DNA of 64,000 nt from Deinococcus sp. JMULE3 (GTDB lineage: Bacteria; Deinococcota; Deinococci; Deinococcales; Deinococcaceae), in assembly GCF_013337115.1 (NCBI RefSeq), contig NZ_SGWE01000005.1, forward strand, positions 142,001 to 206,000, written 5' to 3'. Position numbers and translations under genes: made by a program. Under the pieces are notes generated by a model, which saw only the letters and a list, made by a program, of their open reading frames with translations, ran no database searches and was not told the origin of the DNA. Positions 49,820 to 59,293 of the stretch are shown here, piece by piece (the stretch's first letter is position 1; every line of letters begins with the position of its first letter).

Positions 49820-50710
49820 TCACGGCGGCCCACCCGCCAGCGCCCGCACCTCGGGTTCCGTGGCGTGACCCTCGCCACTGCCCGCGCCGCGCAGCTTCAG
49901 CGCGGCGGCCGCGCAGGCCAGCCGTAGCGCCTCCTGCGGGGGCAGGCCGCGCGTGAACAGGAAGTGCGCGAAGGCCGCCGACAGCGCGTCCCCCGCACCA
50001 CCCGCGTGCCGCACGGGGACCGGGAAGGTCGGCTGGTGGTGCATCTCGTCCGTGTCCCGCGTCCACAGCAGCGCGCCGACGCCGCCCAGTCCGGCCACGA
50101 TCACGTCTGCGCGGGCCCGCGCCCCCAGCGCCCGCAGGGCCGCCGCCGGGTCAGGCAGCCGCGCGGCGCTCAGCAGCAGCACGTCCGCCGCCCGCAGGTA
50201 CGGCTGATCGTACGCGTGATCCGGCGCGGTCAGTTCCTGCACGTCCGTCAGGATCGTCACGCCCGCCGCGCGGGCCGCGGGCAGCAGGTCGCGCGTCCAG
50301 CCGATGTTCGTCATCAGCGCCGCGCGGCACCCGGGCAGTGCCGCCCGGAACGCGTCGTGTGGGGCGGGGGCGTCCGCGTGATCTTTCGGGTCGCGGTGAA
50401 AGACGTGCGTGCCGTCCGGTCGCGTCACGGCGAGCGTCTGCGCGGTGGCCCGCGCGGGCACCACCCGCAGGTCGTGCGCGCGCAGTTCGGCCCGGACCGT
50501 CCGCCCGGCCACGTCGTCGCCCAGCCGCGTCAGCAGCCGCGCCGCGCTGCCCAGCGCCACGAGACCCCGCAGCAGGTTCACGCCCACACCACTCACGTTC
50601 AGGCTCAGCCCGTCCGGGATCACGCTCCCCGCCGGGTCCAGCGCCGGGGCATCAAGACGCAGCACCGTCTCGACATTCGCGTGTCCGCACACCAGCAGTG
50701 GCGAGGTCAT
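49820..50710 (-). CDS. PfkB-family carbohydrate kinase
   Basis: A 296-residue ribokinase-type sugar kinase. N-terminal VCGHANVETVLRLDAPALDP and NVSGVGVNLLRGLVALG (sugar pocket Gly-rich region) and the C-terminal anion-hole/catalytic motif HAGGAGDALSAAFAHFLF (catalytic Asp) are present. The substrate is unknown; ribose, fructose or a nucleoside are possible. It lies convergent with the LacI gene and 37 bases downstream of the esterase on the same strand. It could replace the broken ROK kinase in sugar phosphorylation, but that is speculation. Confidence 0.88.
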   Translation of the reverse strand: MTSPLLVCGHANVETVLRLDAPALDPAGSVIPDGLSLNVSGVGVNLLRGLVALGSAARLLTRLGDDVAGRTVRAELRAHDLRVVPARATAQTLAVTRPDGTHVFHRDPKDHADAPAPHDAFRAALPGCRAALMTNIGWTRDLLPAARAAGVTILTDVQELTAPDHAYDQPYLRAADVLLLSAARLPDPAAALRALGARARADVIVAGLGGVGALLWTRDTDEMHHQPTFPVPVRHAGGAGDALSAAFAHFLFTRGLPPQEALRLACAAAALKLRGAGSGEGHATEPEVRALAGGPP

Positions 50711-50746
50711 ACGGCACAGTTCAGCACACGGCCCGGTTGACGTCGT

Positions 50747-51775
50747 TCAGAAGCCGAAGAAGTTCAGGATGAGGGTGCTGGCGTCGGGCGCGCAGGGGTC
50801 GGTGTACGTCCCGGCGCTGCTCCCGCCGGGCCAGGCGTGTCCCAGGCCCGTGACCGAGTAGCGTTGCAGGCGCGTGGTGCCGCCTGCCGTGCGGTAGTCG
50901 AAGCGGGTGTAGGCGCGGCAGGCGGTGCCGCTCACGGTGGCGTCGGGCGTGTCGTCCGGGTCGCCGTTGTCGGTGCCGTCGGCGAGGTCGTTCGCCTGCG
51001 CCCACTGCGTGAGGGTCTGCGTGGCGTTCACGGGGTTCACGGTGGGGTCGGCGCTGCCCTGGAAGACCAGGGTGGGCATGGCGCGGCCTCGGCTGCCCAT
51101 CTCGGTGGCGCAGGCGGCGCCGCGCCCGTTGGGGTCGTAGACGCTGCCGTAGGTCATGGCGTTCAGGCCGCCTGCTGAGGTGGTTGCGCCCTGGTACATG
51201 ACGCCCGCCACGCTGGCGACGCCGCGGATCAGGTCGGGGTACGTGCAGCCCATGATGTTCGCCATGGCCGCCCCGGCGGACAGGCCCGCGATGGCCACGC
51301 GGGCGCTGTCCACGGCGTAGGTGCTTTTCACCCAGCCGATCATCCCGGCGATGACGGCGGGTTCGCCCGCGCCCCGGTACTGGTTGGCGGTGCTGAACCA
51401 GTTCCAGCAGTCGCTGCTGTTGTAGAGGGTGCCCTGTTCGGGGTACAGCACCAGGAACCCCCGCGCGTCGGCCAGGGTGTTCATGCGGGTGCCGGCGGCG
51501 AAGTCGTAACTGTCCTGCAGGCAGCCGTGCAGCATGACCATCAGCGGGCGGGGTGTCCCGGCGTATCCAGCGGGGACCCACAGGCGGTAGAAGCGCGCGC
51601 CGTACGCGCTGCTGTACGTGCCGCTGACCCAAGTGCCGGTCGCCTGCGCGTGCAGGGCCGGGCCAGCGGGGGTCTGGGAGGCCCAGGTGGGTGTGGTGGG
51701 CGGCGCGCAGGCCGCGAGCAGGGCGGGAAGCAGCAGGCCGGTCAGGTGGCGGACGGGGGTGCGGGCTGGACGCAT
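50747..51775 (-). CDS. Secreted PHB-depolymerase-type esterase (lipoprotein)
   Basis: A 342-residue alpha/beta hydrolase of the LpqC / esterase_phb family. The lipobox LLAAC (near residue 22) suggests a surface lipoprotein. Family text: RFYRLWVPAGYAGTPRPLMVMLHGCLQD, YPEQGTLYNSSDCWNWF, the nucleophile elbow IAGLSAGAAMANIMGCTYPD, FQGSADPTVNPVN (acid region) and GLGHAWPGG (catalytic His). Substrates range from poly-hydroxybutyrate to feruloyl or acetyl esters on polysaccharides. GGAGGT precedes ATG 51775. It may be cotranscribed with the PfkB gene. Confidence 0.9.
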   Translation of the reverse strand: MRPARTPVRHLTGLLLPALLAACAPPTTPTWASQTPAGPALHAQATGTWVSGTYSSAYGARFYRLWVPAGYAGTPRPLMVMLHGCLQDSYDFAAGTRMNTLADARGFLVLYPEQGTLYNSSDCWNWFSTANQYRGAGEPAVIAGMIGWVKSTYAVDSARVAIAGLSAGAAMANIMGCTYPDLIRGVASVAGVMYQGATTSAGGLNAMTYGSVYDPNGRGAACATEMGSRGRAMPTLVFQGSADPTVNPVNATQTLTQWAQANDLADGTDNGDPDDTPDATVSGTACRAYTRFDYRTAGGTTRLQRYSVTGLGHAWPGGSSAGTYTDPCAPDASTLILNFFGF

Positions 51776-51878
51776 GGGGTGACCTCCGGTGGGGCTGGGT
51801 TGTGGGACCGTTTCAGGGTAGGGGAGGGGTGCCACGACGGGGGAACAGTGGGTGAAAACCCGTCGATCAATTACGCCC

Positions 51879-51907
51879 TTTACATAACGCGCCGGGCGGG
51901 ATAGAGT
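51879..51907 (+). promoter_or_regulatory. Candidate promoter of the DUF4132 gene pair
   Basis: TTTACA at 51879-51884, a 17-base spacer, TAGAGT at 51902-51907 (four of six -10 matches). Transcription would start near 51914, giving a leader of about 50 bases to ATG 51966. Confidence 0.5.
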
Positions 51908-51965
51908 CGAACGTGACAACCGCACCATTCCCCTCCGCCCCCATTCCACGGGAGGTCAACCCCGC

Positions 51966-52370
51966 ATGATCGTCGAAACGAAACTCCTGGGCCGCCGCAC
52001 GCCCTTCGAACGCCGCCCCATTCCCCTGACCGGCGACACCCACACCCTCGAACAGCTGCTGACCGCGCTGGTCGAACACGAACTCGCCGCGTACGACCAG
52101 CGGCAGGCGGGCGTGGGCGTCCTGCGCGTCCTGACCGAACGCGACCTGAAGGACGCCGCCCTGACCGGCCGCGTGGCCGTTGCCCCGCAGGACCGCGCCG
52201 CGACCGTCACGCCCGAGGACGCCACCCGCACCGCCCTGACCGCCTTCCGCGACGGGCTGTACTACGTGTTCCTCGACGACGAGCAGCTGACCGACCTGTC
52301 GGCCCCCGTCACCCTGCGCCCGGACAGCACCCTGCTGCTGCTGCGCCTGACCGCCCTGGCAGGCGGCTGA
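51966..52370 (+). CDS. Small protein coupled to the DUF4132 protein (134 residues)
   Basis: Starts MIVETKLLGRRTPFERRPIP and contains LEQLLTALVEHELAAYDQRQ, VLRVLTERDLKDAALTGRVA and YYVFLDDEQLTDLSAPVTLR. It looks like a compact alpha/beta protein, no membrane segment. No named family was recognised. GGAGGT lies ten bases before ATG 51966. The giant DUF4132 gene begins two bases after its stop, so the two are surely coexpressed and probably work together, for example as a partner or antagonist (inference). Confidence 0.8.
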   Translation: MIVETKLLGRRTPFERRPIPLTGDTHTLEQLLTALVEHELAAYDQRQAGVGVLRVLTERDLKDAALTGRVAVAPQDRAATVTPEDATRTALTAFRDGLYYVFLDDEQLTDLSAPVTLRPDSTLLLLRLTALAGG

Positions 52371-52372
52371 CC

Positions 52373-55300
52373 ATGGACGTTCAGGACCACCTGCGGACCT
52401 TCCAGCAGCCCTGGAAACCCGGCTTCGACACGCGCGTGGCGGCCCTGCCCGCCCCGTGGGCCACGCTGATCGGGGCGCACGTGAAGGGCGGCCGCGACCA
52501 TCAGGAACGCCAGCGCCTTCAGGACGAACTCGTGGACGCCCTGCACGTCAGCACCCTGGCCGACCGCGAAGCCCTGGCTGCCGCGTTCTTCCCGCAGTTT
52601 CCCGCACTGGCCGCCCGCACGCTGGACGCCCTGCTGATCCGCCACCCGTACCCGCTGGGGTACGCCCGCCGCGCCTTCCGCGCCCCCGGCCACCGGCTGG
52701 CTGCCGCGCACGCCGCGCACTGGCTGTGGCAGGCGTGGCACACCACCCGCGACTACCCGCAGCCCGCCTCGTGGTTCGCGGTGCACGCGGGCCTGCTGAA
52801 CCCCTGGGAATCGCAGGGTCTGGGCCTGCTGCTGGGGCAGGCGATCAGCGACGGGGACGAGGAGATCTACCAGATTCTGCGCGACACGGCGGGCACGCAG
52901 CACCCGGTCGCCCGCATGGGCCGCCACGTGCCGCTGGCCCTGCTGAGCAGCACCAGAGAGGATGCCTGGACGCTCGCCGAGGGCCTGCTGCTCGCCGCGC
53001 AGCGCCAGGAGGGCCTGCGGCAGGTGATCCTCGAGACCGTCGATGAGGCCAGCGCGGACGCCTTCACCCGCACCCTGCGCCTGATCCTGCAGGAGGACCT
53101 GCTGCGCTTCGCCGCCACGCTGCGCGCCGCGTGCGTGTGGTTCGGCCTGAACTACGACGTGACCGACCTGAAGGTCGTCCGGGCGCACCTCAGCCGCGCG
53201 CTGACCTTCCTGGAAGAACCCGAGGCCGCGCGCCGCGCCGTGCAGGGCGGCGAGGGGGTGGACGCGTACCTCGCGCTGTTCACGCTGGGCATGCGGGACG
53301 CCGTGCAGGCCGCCGAACTGGCCCGCACGGTCCTGACGGACGCGGACCCGGCCCGCCGCATGGCCGCCGCGCAGTTCCTGACCGCTGCCGAGCTGCTGAC
53401 CGACGACGACCGCCGCACCCTGCTGACCGACGCCGACCTGCGCGTGGCCGCGTTCGCGGGAAGCACCGTGAGCCGCTGGGGCAGCCCCCAGCCCCTCTTC
53501 ACCTTCGAGGAGTTCGAGGCGTACGCCCTGCGCCTCCCGGACCGCGCCCGGCACGACCCGCTGCTGTTCCCCTGGCTGGGCCACGTGCCCGCCCGCGCGG
53601 ACGCCCTGGACGCCCTGCCCGCCCTGCGCGGCGAGCGGCCCTTCACGGCCCTGACCCCGCACCTGAGTGGACTCAGCGCGTACGGCAAAACCGCCCTGCT
53701 GCGCAGCCTGAAGGATCACGCGGCGGCGCACCCGCTGGACGCGCCCACCCGCGCGCTGCTGCTCACGCTGTTGCAGGACCGCAACAGCAGCGTGTCGCAG
53801 GAGGCCGTGACCGTCATGGCCCACTTCACGCCCGACCCCGCCGAGGTCGAGGTGGTGCACACGCTCCTGAAACGCAGGAGTGCAGACCTGCGCCGCGGCC
53901 TGATCCGCCTGCTCGCCAGCGACGCCCGGCAGGCGCATCGCAGCGCCGCCGCCCTGCTGAGCGGCCCGAACACCGAGCAGCGGCAGGCGGGCCTGCAACT
54001 CCTGATCGAGACCGGGGGCACGCCGCCCGCCGAGTTCAGCGCGAAGAACGTCACCGAGGCGACCCTGCTGGCCCGCCTGACCGAACCCGCCGCGCAGCTG
54101 ACCCTCGCCGACGGCCTGGGCCTGTTCGACCCCACGCGCCTGAGCCGCCCCGAGGCCCCGCAGCCCAGGGAGCGCGACTACCCGGCGGACGTGGCGCGTG
54201 GCGCGGCGCTGCTGCGCGACCTCGACGCCCTGCTCGTCACCCACCGCGAGACGCCGCTGACCGGCCCCGGCTGGGACGGCCAGGAGACGCAACTGCTGGG
54301 CAACGTGCGCCCCTGGCAGCTCCGCCCGGGCCGGAGCGGGCAGCCCATGCCCATGTGGGACGTCTGGACCGGCTGGTGGCAGGGCAGGGAGGACGCGCAG
54401 GACGGCGACCTGACCCGGCTGCACTGGGCGCTGAACCACTTCGTGAACCGCACGCAGACCACCGAAGCGGAACTTCAGGACGAACTGGACGGCAACGGCG
54501 CGCAGCCCGCCGCGCCCGACACTGCCGCACTCGACGCTGCCGAACTCGACGCTGCCGAACTCGACGCTGCCGAACTCGACGCTGCCGAACTCGACGCGGC
54601 CGTGCTGGACCTGCTGGGCCTCGATCAGGAAGGGCTCGACGACCTGCTCGCGGACGCCGACGAGGACGACCTCGCCGAGCATCAGGCCGCCCGCAGCGCC
54701 GCCGAGATCCGGCAGGACCTGCTGCGCCGCACCCTGCACCGCACGCTGGGACCGCTGGTCACCCTGCGGCTGGAACACCCGGACCTGGCGCGCGTGATCG
54801 TGGACGCCCTGCATGGCGCGCACGCCACGCCCCTGGACACGGACCTCGCCCTGGACGCCTGGGAGACCGCGCTGGCGTACCTGCCGCGCGACGTGCAGAT
54901 GCAGACCGACCCGCTGTGTTCCTGGTGGCAGGAGGACCCCCGAGACCTGCTGAACCCCGTCATGCCGCAGGGTGATTGGCGAGCCTGGACGCCGGAGCAG
55001 CAGCGGCGCTTCTGGAGCCTGCACCTGCACCGGGGCGCGGGCTACCCGAACCTGCCCCGCCAGCGGGTGAACACGCCCCTGCTGCTGCACGCCCACGCGC
55101 AGGGCTGGGCGACCACCGACGACCTGCTGGACACGCTGATCGGCCCACGCCCGGAACGCGGCCGACACTACTACGGGCACGATTTCGGTGACCTGAGCAC
55201 CTACACCCGCCGCACCCTGAAACCCGAGTGGCCCACCCACCCGGACTGGGAGGCCGCCGTGAACCGCGTCCGAGACCGGGTGCTGGAGGTCGAGCTGGCG

Positions 55301-57367
55301 CGCGGTGACCTGGAAACCCCCGCCACCGCGCCCGCCCTGGCCCTGAGCAGCCTTCACGGCGCGGACCTGACCCTGCGCCTGCTGGCCGGTCTGGGAAAGA
55401 ATCCCCTGAAGCGCGGCTACCAGGGCCACAACGAGAGCCGCGACGTGACGTTCAGCCACCTGATCCGCGTGGCCTTCCCCCTGCCAACGGACACGCCCGA
55501 GACCTTCCGCGCGCAGGTTGCCGCGCTGGGCCTCCCGGAGGCCCGCCTGCTGGATCTCGCCATGTTCGCGCCGCAGTGGGCGCCGCTGGTCGCCGGCGCG
55601 CTGGGCTGGCGCGGCCTGAAGGACGGCGTGTACTGGCTGCACGCCCACACCCGCGACAGCAACTGGAGCGTCCCGCAGGACGTCCGCGACGCCTGGGAGG
55701 CCGAGATTGGCGAGCGCACGCCCCTGAACCCCGCCGACCTGACCGAGGGCGCCGTGGACGTCGCGTGGTTCCGCCAGACCTTCAAGGCACTCGGCGGGGC
55801 GAGGTTCAGCGCGCTGCTGGACGCCGCCAAGTACGCCTCCTCAAGCGGCGGACACAAACGCGCCGAGACATACGCCCGCGCCATTCTCGGCGAGCTGAAC
55901 GAGGGCGACCTGACCGACCGCATCACCGAGAAACGCAACCAGGACGCCGTGCGCGCCCTGGGCCTGCTGCCCCTCGCCCGCGCAAAGGGGAAGGCCGCGC
56001 GGGAACTGGAGGGCCGCTACCGCCTGATCAGCGACTTCCGCGCGGGCGCGCGGCAGTTCGGTGCGCAGCGGCAGGCGAGTGAACGCCGCGCCGCGGACAT
56101 CGGCCTGCACAACCTCGCGCGCAGCGCCGGGTACGCCGACCCGCAGCGCCTGATGTGGGCCATGGAAGCCCGCACCGCCCCCGACTGGACGCAGACCGTC
56201 ACAGACGGCGACCTCCGCGTGGGCATTCACCTCAGCCCGGACGGCGAGGCCAGCCTGACCGTCACCCGCGGCGACAAGGTTCTCAAGGCCCTGCCGCCCG
56301 CACTGAAGAAACGCCCGGACGTGCAGGCCCTCCAGGCCGCCGTGAAGGAACTGAGCGCCACGAGGAAGCGCATGCGCGCCGCGCTGGAGGACACCATGAT
56401 CCGCGGCGACCACCTCCAGCCGCAGGAACTCACGGACCTCGCCGCCCACCCGGTCATCGCGCCCATGCTGCGCAGCCTCGTGTGGGTGCTGAACGAAACG
56501 CACCTCGGCTGGTGGACCGGCGACAGCCTAGACACGCCCGACGGGCCGCAGCCCATAGACGACCACGCGCTGCGCCTCGCGCACCCGCACGACCTGTACG
56601 CCAGCGGCCACTGGCCCACCTTCCAGGCGCAGGTCATGGACCGCCAGATCACGCAGCCGTTCAAGCAGGTGTTCCGCGAGTACTACCCCCTCACGGCCGC
56701 CGAACAGGGCGCGCGGCGCGTCACCCGCCACGCCGACCAGCACGTCCAGCCCGGCAAGGCCGCCGCCCTGCTGAAAACGCGCGGCTGGATCACCGTCCCC
56801 GAGGAAGGCGTCCGCAAGACCTGGCACGCCGAAGGCATCAACGTCTGGCTCGACACCACCGTCGGATACGGCACCCCCAACGAGGTCGAGGGGACGCCGG
56901 TCAACGCCGCGTACTTCATCCGCCGCGACGCCACCGAACCCATGCCGCTTTTGGAGGTGCCCCCCCGCCTCCTGAGCGAGACGCTGCGCGACCTCGACCT
57001 GATCGTCTCCGTCGCCCACGTCGGCGGCGTCGACCCCGAAGCCACCCAGAGCACCACCGAGATGCGAGCGGCCCTGCTGCGTGAAACCCTGCGCCTCCTC
57101 AAGCTCACCAACGTCCGCATCCAGAACGACCACGCCCTCATTGAAGGCCACCACGCCCGCTACACCCTGCACCTCGGCAGCGGCACCGTCCACCGCCAGC
57201 CCGGCGGGTACCTGTGCATCATCCCCGTCCACAACGGGCACCAGGGCCGCCTCTTCCTGCCCTTCGCCGACCCCGACCCCCGGACCGCGGAAGTCATCAG
57301 CAAGGCCCTCCTGCTCGCCCAGGACCGCCAGATCCAGGACCCCACCATCCTCGAACAGCTCAGGTAA
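52373..57367 (+). CDS. Giant DUF4132-family protein (1664 residues)
   Basis: A very large cytoplasmic protein. The first part (about 1-700) is helical and HEAT-like (PLALLSSTREDAWTLAEGLL, LTHLLQ-type repeats such as DRNSSVSQEAVTVMAHFTPD). Around residues 719-740 an acidic run of LDAAE units comes from a perfect 15-base tandem repeat. The C-terminal half has the DUF4132 core (RRAADIGLHNLARSAGYADP, RLMWAMEARTAPDWTQTVTD, KVLKALPPALKKRPDVQALQ) and an end domain (VSVAHVGGVDPEATQSTTEM, TRLHLGSGTVH-like YTLHLGSGTVHRQPGGYLCI) seen in relatives of E. coli MolR/YehI. The molecular role of this family is not established. It has its own promoter with the 134-residue partner, and a terminator at 57380-57405. 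Confidence 0.9.
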   Translation: MDVQDHLRTFQQPWKPGFDTRVAALPAPWATLIGAHVKGGRDHQERQRLQDELVDALHVSTLADREALAAAFFPQFPALAARTLDALLIRHPYPLGYARRAFRAPGHRLAAAHAAHWLWQAWHTTRDYPQPASWFAVHAGLLNPWESQGLGLLLGQAISDGDEEIYQILRDTAGTQHPVARMGRHVPLALLSSTREDAWTLAEGLLLAAQRQEGLRQVILETVDEASADAFTRTLRLILQEDLLRFAATLRAACVWFGLNYDVTDLKVVRAHLSRALTFLEEPEAARRAVQGGEGVDAYLALFTLGMRDAVQAAELARTVLTDADPARRMAAAQFLTAAELLTDDDRRTLLTDADLRVAAFAGSTVSRWGSPQPLFTFEEFEAYALRLPDRARHDPLLFPWLGHVPARADALDALPALRGERPFTALTPHLSGLSAYGKTALLRSLKDHAAAHPLDAPTRALLLTLLQDRNSSVSQEAVTVMAHFTPDPAEVEVVHTLLKRRSADLRRGLIRLLASDARQAHRSAAALLSGPNTEQRQAGLQLLIETGGTPPAEFSAKNVTEATLLARLTEPAAQLTLADGLGLFDPTRLSRPEAPQPRERDYPADVARGAALLRDLDALLVTHRETPLTGPGWDGQETQLLGNVRPWQLRPGRSGQPMPMWDVWTGWWQGREDAQDGDLTRLHWALNHFVNRTQTTEAELQDELDGNGAQPAAPDTAALDAAELDAAELDAAELDAAELDAAVLDLLGLDQEGLDDLLADADEDDLAEHQAARSAAEIRQDLLRRTLHRTLGPLVTLRLEHPDLARVIVDALHGAHATPLDTDLALDAWETALAYLPRDVQMQTDPLCSWWQEDPRDLLNPVMPQGDWRAWTPEQQRRFWSLHLHRGAGYPNLPRQRVNTPLLLHAHAQGWATTDDLLDTLIGPRPERGRHYYGHDFGDLSTYTRRTLKPEWPTHPDWEAAVNRVRDRVLEVELARGDLETPATAPALALSSLHGADLTLRLLAGLGKNPLKRGYQGHNESRDVTFSHLIRVAFPLPTDTPETFRAQVAALGLPEARLLDLAMFAPQWAPLVAGALGWRGLKDGVYWLHAHTRDSNWSVPQDVRDAWEAEIGERTPLNPADLTEGAVDVAWFRQTFKALGGARFSALLDAAKYASSSGGHKRAETYARAILGELNEGDLTDRITEKRNQDAVRALGLLPLARAKGKAARELEGRYRLISDFRAGARQFGAQRQASERRAADIGLHNLARSAGYADPQRLMWAMEARTAPDWTQTVTDGDLRVGIHLSPDGEASLTVTRGDKVLKALPPALKKRPDVQALQAAVKELSATRKRMRAALEDTMIRGDHLQPQELTDLAAHPVIAPMLRSLVWVLNETHLGWWTGDSLDTPDGPQPIDDHALRLAHPHDLYASGHWPTFQAQVMDRQITQPFKQVFREYYPLTAAEQGARRVTRHADQHVQPGKAAALLKTRGWITVPEEGVRKTWHAEGINVWLDTTVGYGTPNEVEGTPVNAAYFIRRDATEPMPLLEVPPRLLSETLRDLDLIVSVAHVGGVDPEATQSTTEMRAALLRETLRLLKLTNVRIQNDHALIEGHHARYTLHLGSGTVHRQPGGYLCIIPVHNGHQGRLFLPFADPDPRTAEVISKALLLAQDRQIQDPTILEQLR
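54530..54589 (+). repeat. 15-bp tandem repeat, four perfect copies
   Basis: CTCGACGCTGCCGAA repeated four times in frame inside the DUF4132 gene, encoding LDAAE units, with degenerate copies on both sides. Copy number could vary by slippage without breaking the frame. Confidence 0.9.
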
Positions 57368-57379
57368 CCCGACAGGGAC

Positions 57380-57405
57380 GAGGCGGGGCGTGATGCTCCC
57401 GCCTC
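57380..57405 (+). terminator. Hairpin after the DUF4132 gene
   Basis: GAGGCGGG (57380-57387) pairs with CCCGCCTC (57398-57405), 13 bases after the stop. No T-run. Confidence 0.55.
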
Positions 57406-57523
57406 AACTGCTGCCGGAAACTCCCGGTCGGAACCAGTGCTGGCAGGGATTCCGGCATGGTGCGGCGACCCAGAATCCATTCGAGCCGCAAGGGGGACAC
57501 GGGTTGCTGGCAGCCGTCGGGGC

Positions 57524-57658
57524 TCAGTCGACGAACCGGCAGAGATTGGGCGCCGCTCCGAGCACTTCGGGATGCGTGACTGCGAACTGCAGGGCCGCTT
57601 CGAGTTCAGGAGCGACTGCCTGCAGCGTACCGGCCCGGTCACCTGCCCGTGTGCCCAC
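57524..57658 (-). CDS. Possible 44-residue protein or gene-end remnant
   Basis: From GTG 57658 the frame reads MGTRAGDRAGTLQAVAPELE, AALQFAVTHPEVLGAAPNLC, RFVD. It has good codon use and a helical look, but there is no ribosome site and no family. It follows the HD-domain gene by ten bases on the same strand. It may be the last exon-like scrap of a lost gene rather than a working one. Confidence 0.35.
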   Translation of the reverse strand: MGTRAGDRAGTLQAVAPELEAALQFAVTHPEVLGAAPNLCRFVD

Positions 57659-57668
57659 GCGGTCGCGG

Positions 57669-58124
57669 TTACGCGCAGGCGTCCCTTCCGGCGGCGGTAC
57701 TCATGTACCGCGCGTCGGGTTGGATGCCCACGCGGGTCAGTTCCAGGCGGTCGGCGTCCCAGCACGCGCCGATGGTGGGGTCGGCGCTGAGCTCGCCGAG
57801 CTCGTGGCGGGCGCAGGCGCGGGCGAGCAGGTCCACCTGCGCGTCCGTCAGCGGCAGGCGTGCCCGCCAGGCCCGCACGAGCGTGGCGGCCCGTTCGCCG
57901 TGCCCGGTGTCGTACCACTCGTCGTGCCGTTCGGCGTCATGGAACCACGCGAAGTACCGCGCGACGCTCACGTCCCCGCCCGACGCGGCGGCCAGGCGCT
58001 CGGCGTGCGCCTGCACCCGCTCCCAGTGGGCAGGACCGTGAATGGAGTGCCGACCCAGACGGAAGTGGCGGGTCAGGTCGTCGCGCAGGTCGTCCGGGAC
58101 CGTCAGGGCAGGGGAGGCTGTCAT
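57669..58124 (-). CDS. HD-domain-like hydrolase (151 residues)
   Basis: Starts MTASPALTVPDDLRDDLTRH and has SIHGPAHWERVQAHAERLAA (first His), YFAWFHDAERHDEWYDTGHG (the HD pair) and ARACARHELGELSADPTIGA (later His), the metal-ligand order of HD phosphohydrolases. C-terminal CWDADRLELTRVGIQPDARY continues the pattern of small uncharacterised HD proteins. Substrate unknown (nucleotides or phosphomonoesters are possible). ATG 58124 was preferred to the GTG-type upstream starts because the family starts there, although the ribosome site is weak. Confidence 0.82.
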   Translation of the reverse strand: MTASPALTVPDDLRDDLTRHFRLGRHSIHGPAHWERVQAHAERLAAASGGDVSVARYFAWFHDAERHDEWYDTGHGERAATLVRAWRARLPLTDAQVDLLARACARHELGELSADPTIGACWDADRLELTRVGIQPDARYMSTAAGRDACA

Positions 58125-58207
58125 GCCCGGCAGGATAAGCGCACGGCGTTGAGTTTCAAGCACCACCGCGCGGGGCGTTGGCCGGAAATCACGCTACCCT
58201 CGGGGGC

Positions 58208-58531
58208 ATGGCGACGCGACCGGCACACATGACCCGCATGGCCCCGGTGCATGGCGACCTGGCGGACCTGCCGTTCGAGGCGGCGTGCGTGGAGATCGCC
58301 TCGCGGCACCGGCTGAAGGAACCGTACGCGTTCCAGTTGGCGCCGGGTGGGGCAGTGCATCTGGTGCGGGTGTCGGACGGTGCGGCGCTGTGCGGGCGTG
58401 GACCGCGGGTGTACGCGGGGGCGGCGCAGGTGACGGGACCTCTGACGTGCCGGGCGTGCGTGAAGGCGGTGGCGCGGCGACTGCGGGGCAGTGTGGGGCG
58501 GCGGGCGGCGCGGGTGACACCGACCCGCTGA
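58208..58531 (+). CDS. Small basic protein with a Cys motif (107 residues)
   Basis: Starts MATRPAHMTRMAPVHGDLAD and contains YAFQLAPGGAVHLVRVSDGA, ALCGRGP and GPLTCRACVKAVARRLRG. The arrangement Cys, about 25 residues, CRAC with a basic C-terminus resembles a degenerate zinc ribbon seen in several short bacterial proteins, but no named family is claimed. Divergent from the HD gene, 83 bases between starts. Upstream CGGGGG is a poor ribosome site. Confidence 0.65.
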   Translation: MATRPAHMTRMAPVHGDLADLPFEAACVEIASRHRLKEPYAFQLAPGGAVHLVRVSDGAALCGRGPRVYAGAAQVTGPLTCRACVKAVARRLRGSVGRRAARVTPTR

Positions 58532-58680
58532 AGGGAGCCCCCCAGTCCGTCCTGGGTCTCAGTGGCATGGAAAGGCGAGAGACATCTGACGGGTCTGTAG
58601 AAGTGGGTCTGCCGAGTGTGGTCATTTTGAGCTGACCGGACGTCGGCTTGCCCGTAGACTGCATGGCCGGGAGGCCCATC

Positions 58681-59275
58681 ATGACGTTCGTCCACCGCCC
58701 CACCACCCGCAAGCGCGCCCAGACGGTCGCGAAGTTGCCACTGATCCCTGCCCCGTCCGCGGGGAGAAGCAGCGATCGGAGGGCCCGGCACACGGTGCGT
58801 CCGGTCACGGCGCAGCGGCAGGTGGGGCGGGCGCCGCTCAGGGCGACCATGCTTGACGGGGAAGAGGTCCAGCACGGCTCCAGCAGGAACAGTTGGCGGT
58901 GCAGGCGCAGCTGGGAGGTCTGCTCGCAGCGCCGCCAGCTGCCCCGGTGGCCCGTCCTGTCCGGTGAAGCCCGCAACTCCAGACGAGTGGTTGACGGTGC
59001 TGTGGCGCCGGGCCGAGCAGATCGAGGGGCAGTGTCTCGACGTGCGGACGTTCGGGGCATTCCAGACGCTGCAGCGGCAGGACGCGCAGCAACTCACACA
59101 GGGGTTCCGGGTCGACCGGGGCGACCCGAGTGCCCGATACACCAGTCAGGGGGAGCGACCTGCCACCCTGCAGCGCCTCCAGGCCCAGGATCAGGCAGCC
59201 CTGCACTTCGGGATCGACGCTGCGCTGCGTGAGCTGGGTGACCAGAACGCGGCGCGGACGACCTGGTACGCGTGA
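58681..59275 (+). pseudogene. Doubly frameshifted gene, possibly a DUF4157-type (eCIS-associated) protein
   Basis: GGGAGGCCCATC leads to ATG 58681: MTFVHRPTTRKRAQTVAKLP in frame one, running to about EEVQ (58867). The coding look then moves to a second frame (RLQQEQLAVQAQLGGLLAAP, PAAPVARPV, about 58873-58946), then to a third (PATPDEWLTVLWRRAEQIEG, LDVRTFGAFQTLQRQDAQQL, TQGFRVDRGDPSARYTSQGE, LHFGIDAALRELGDQNAART) to TGA at 59273-59275. Two frameshifts thus break one former gene. The text resembles, from memory, the N-terminal part of large Deinococcus proteins with a DUF4157 domain; that domain itself is not present here, so the gene is also truncated. Confidence 0.6.
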
Positions 59276-59293
59276 ACAGGTGTGAGGGGCGGC

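Noticed and set aside
52262..55648. A 1128-codon frame antisense to the DUF4132 gene
   Set aside because: Same GC artefact; low-complexity composition and no ribosome site.
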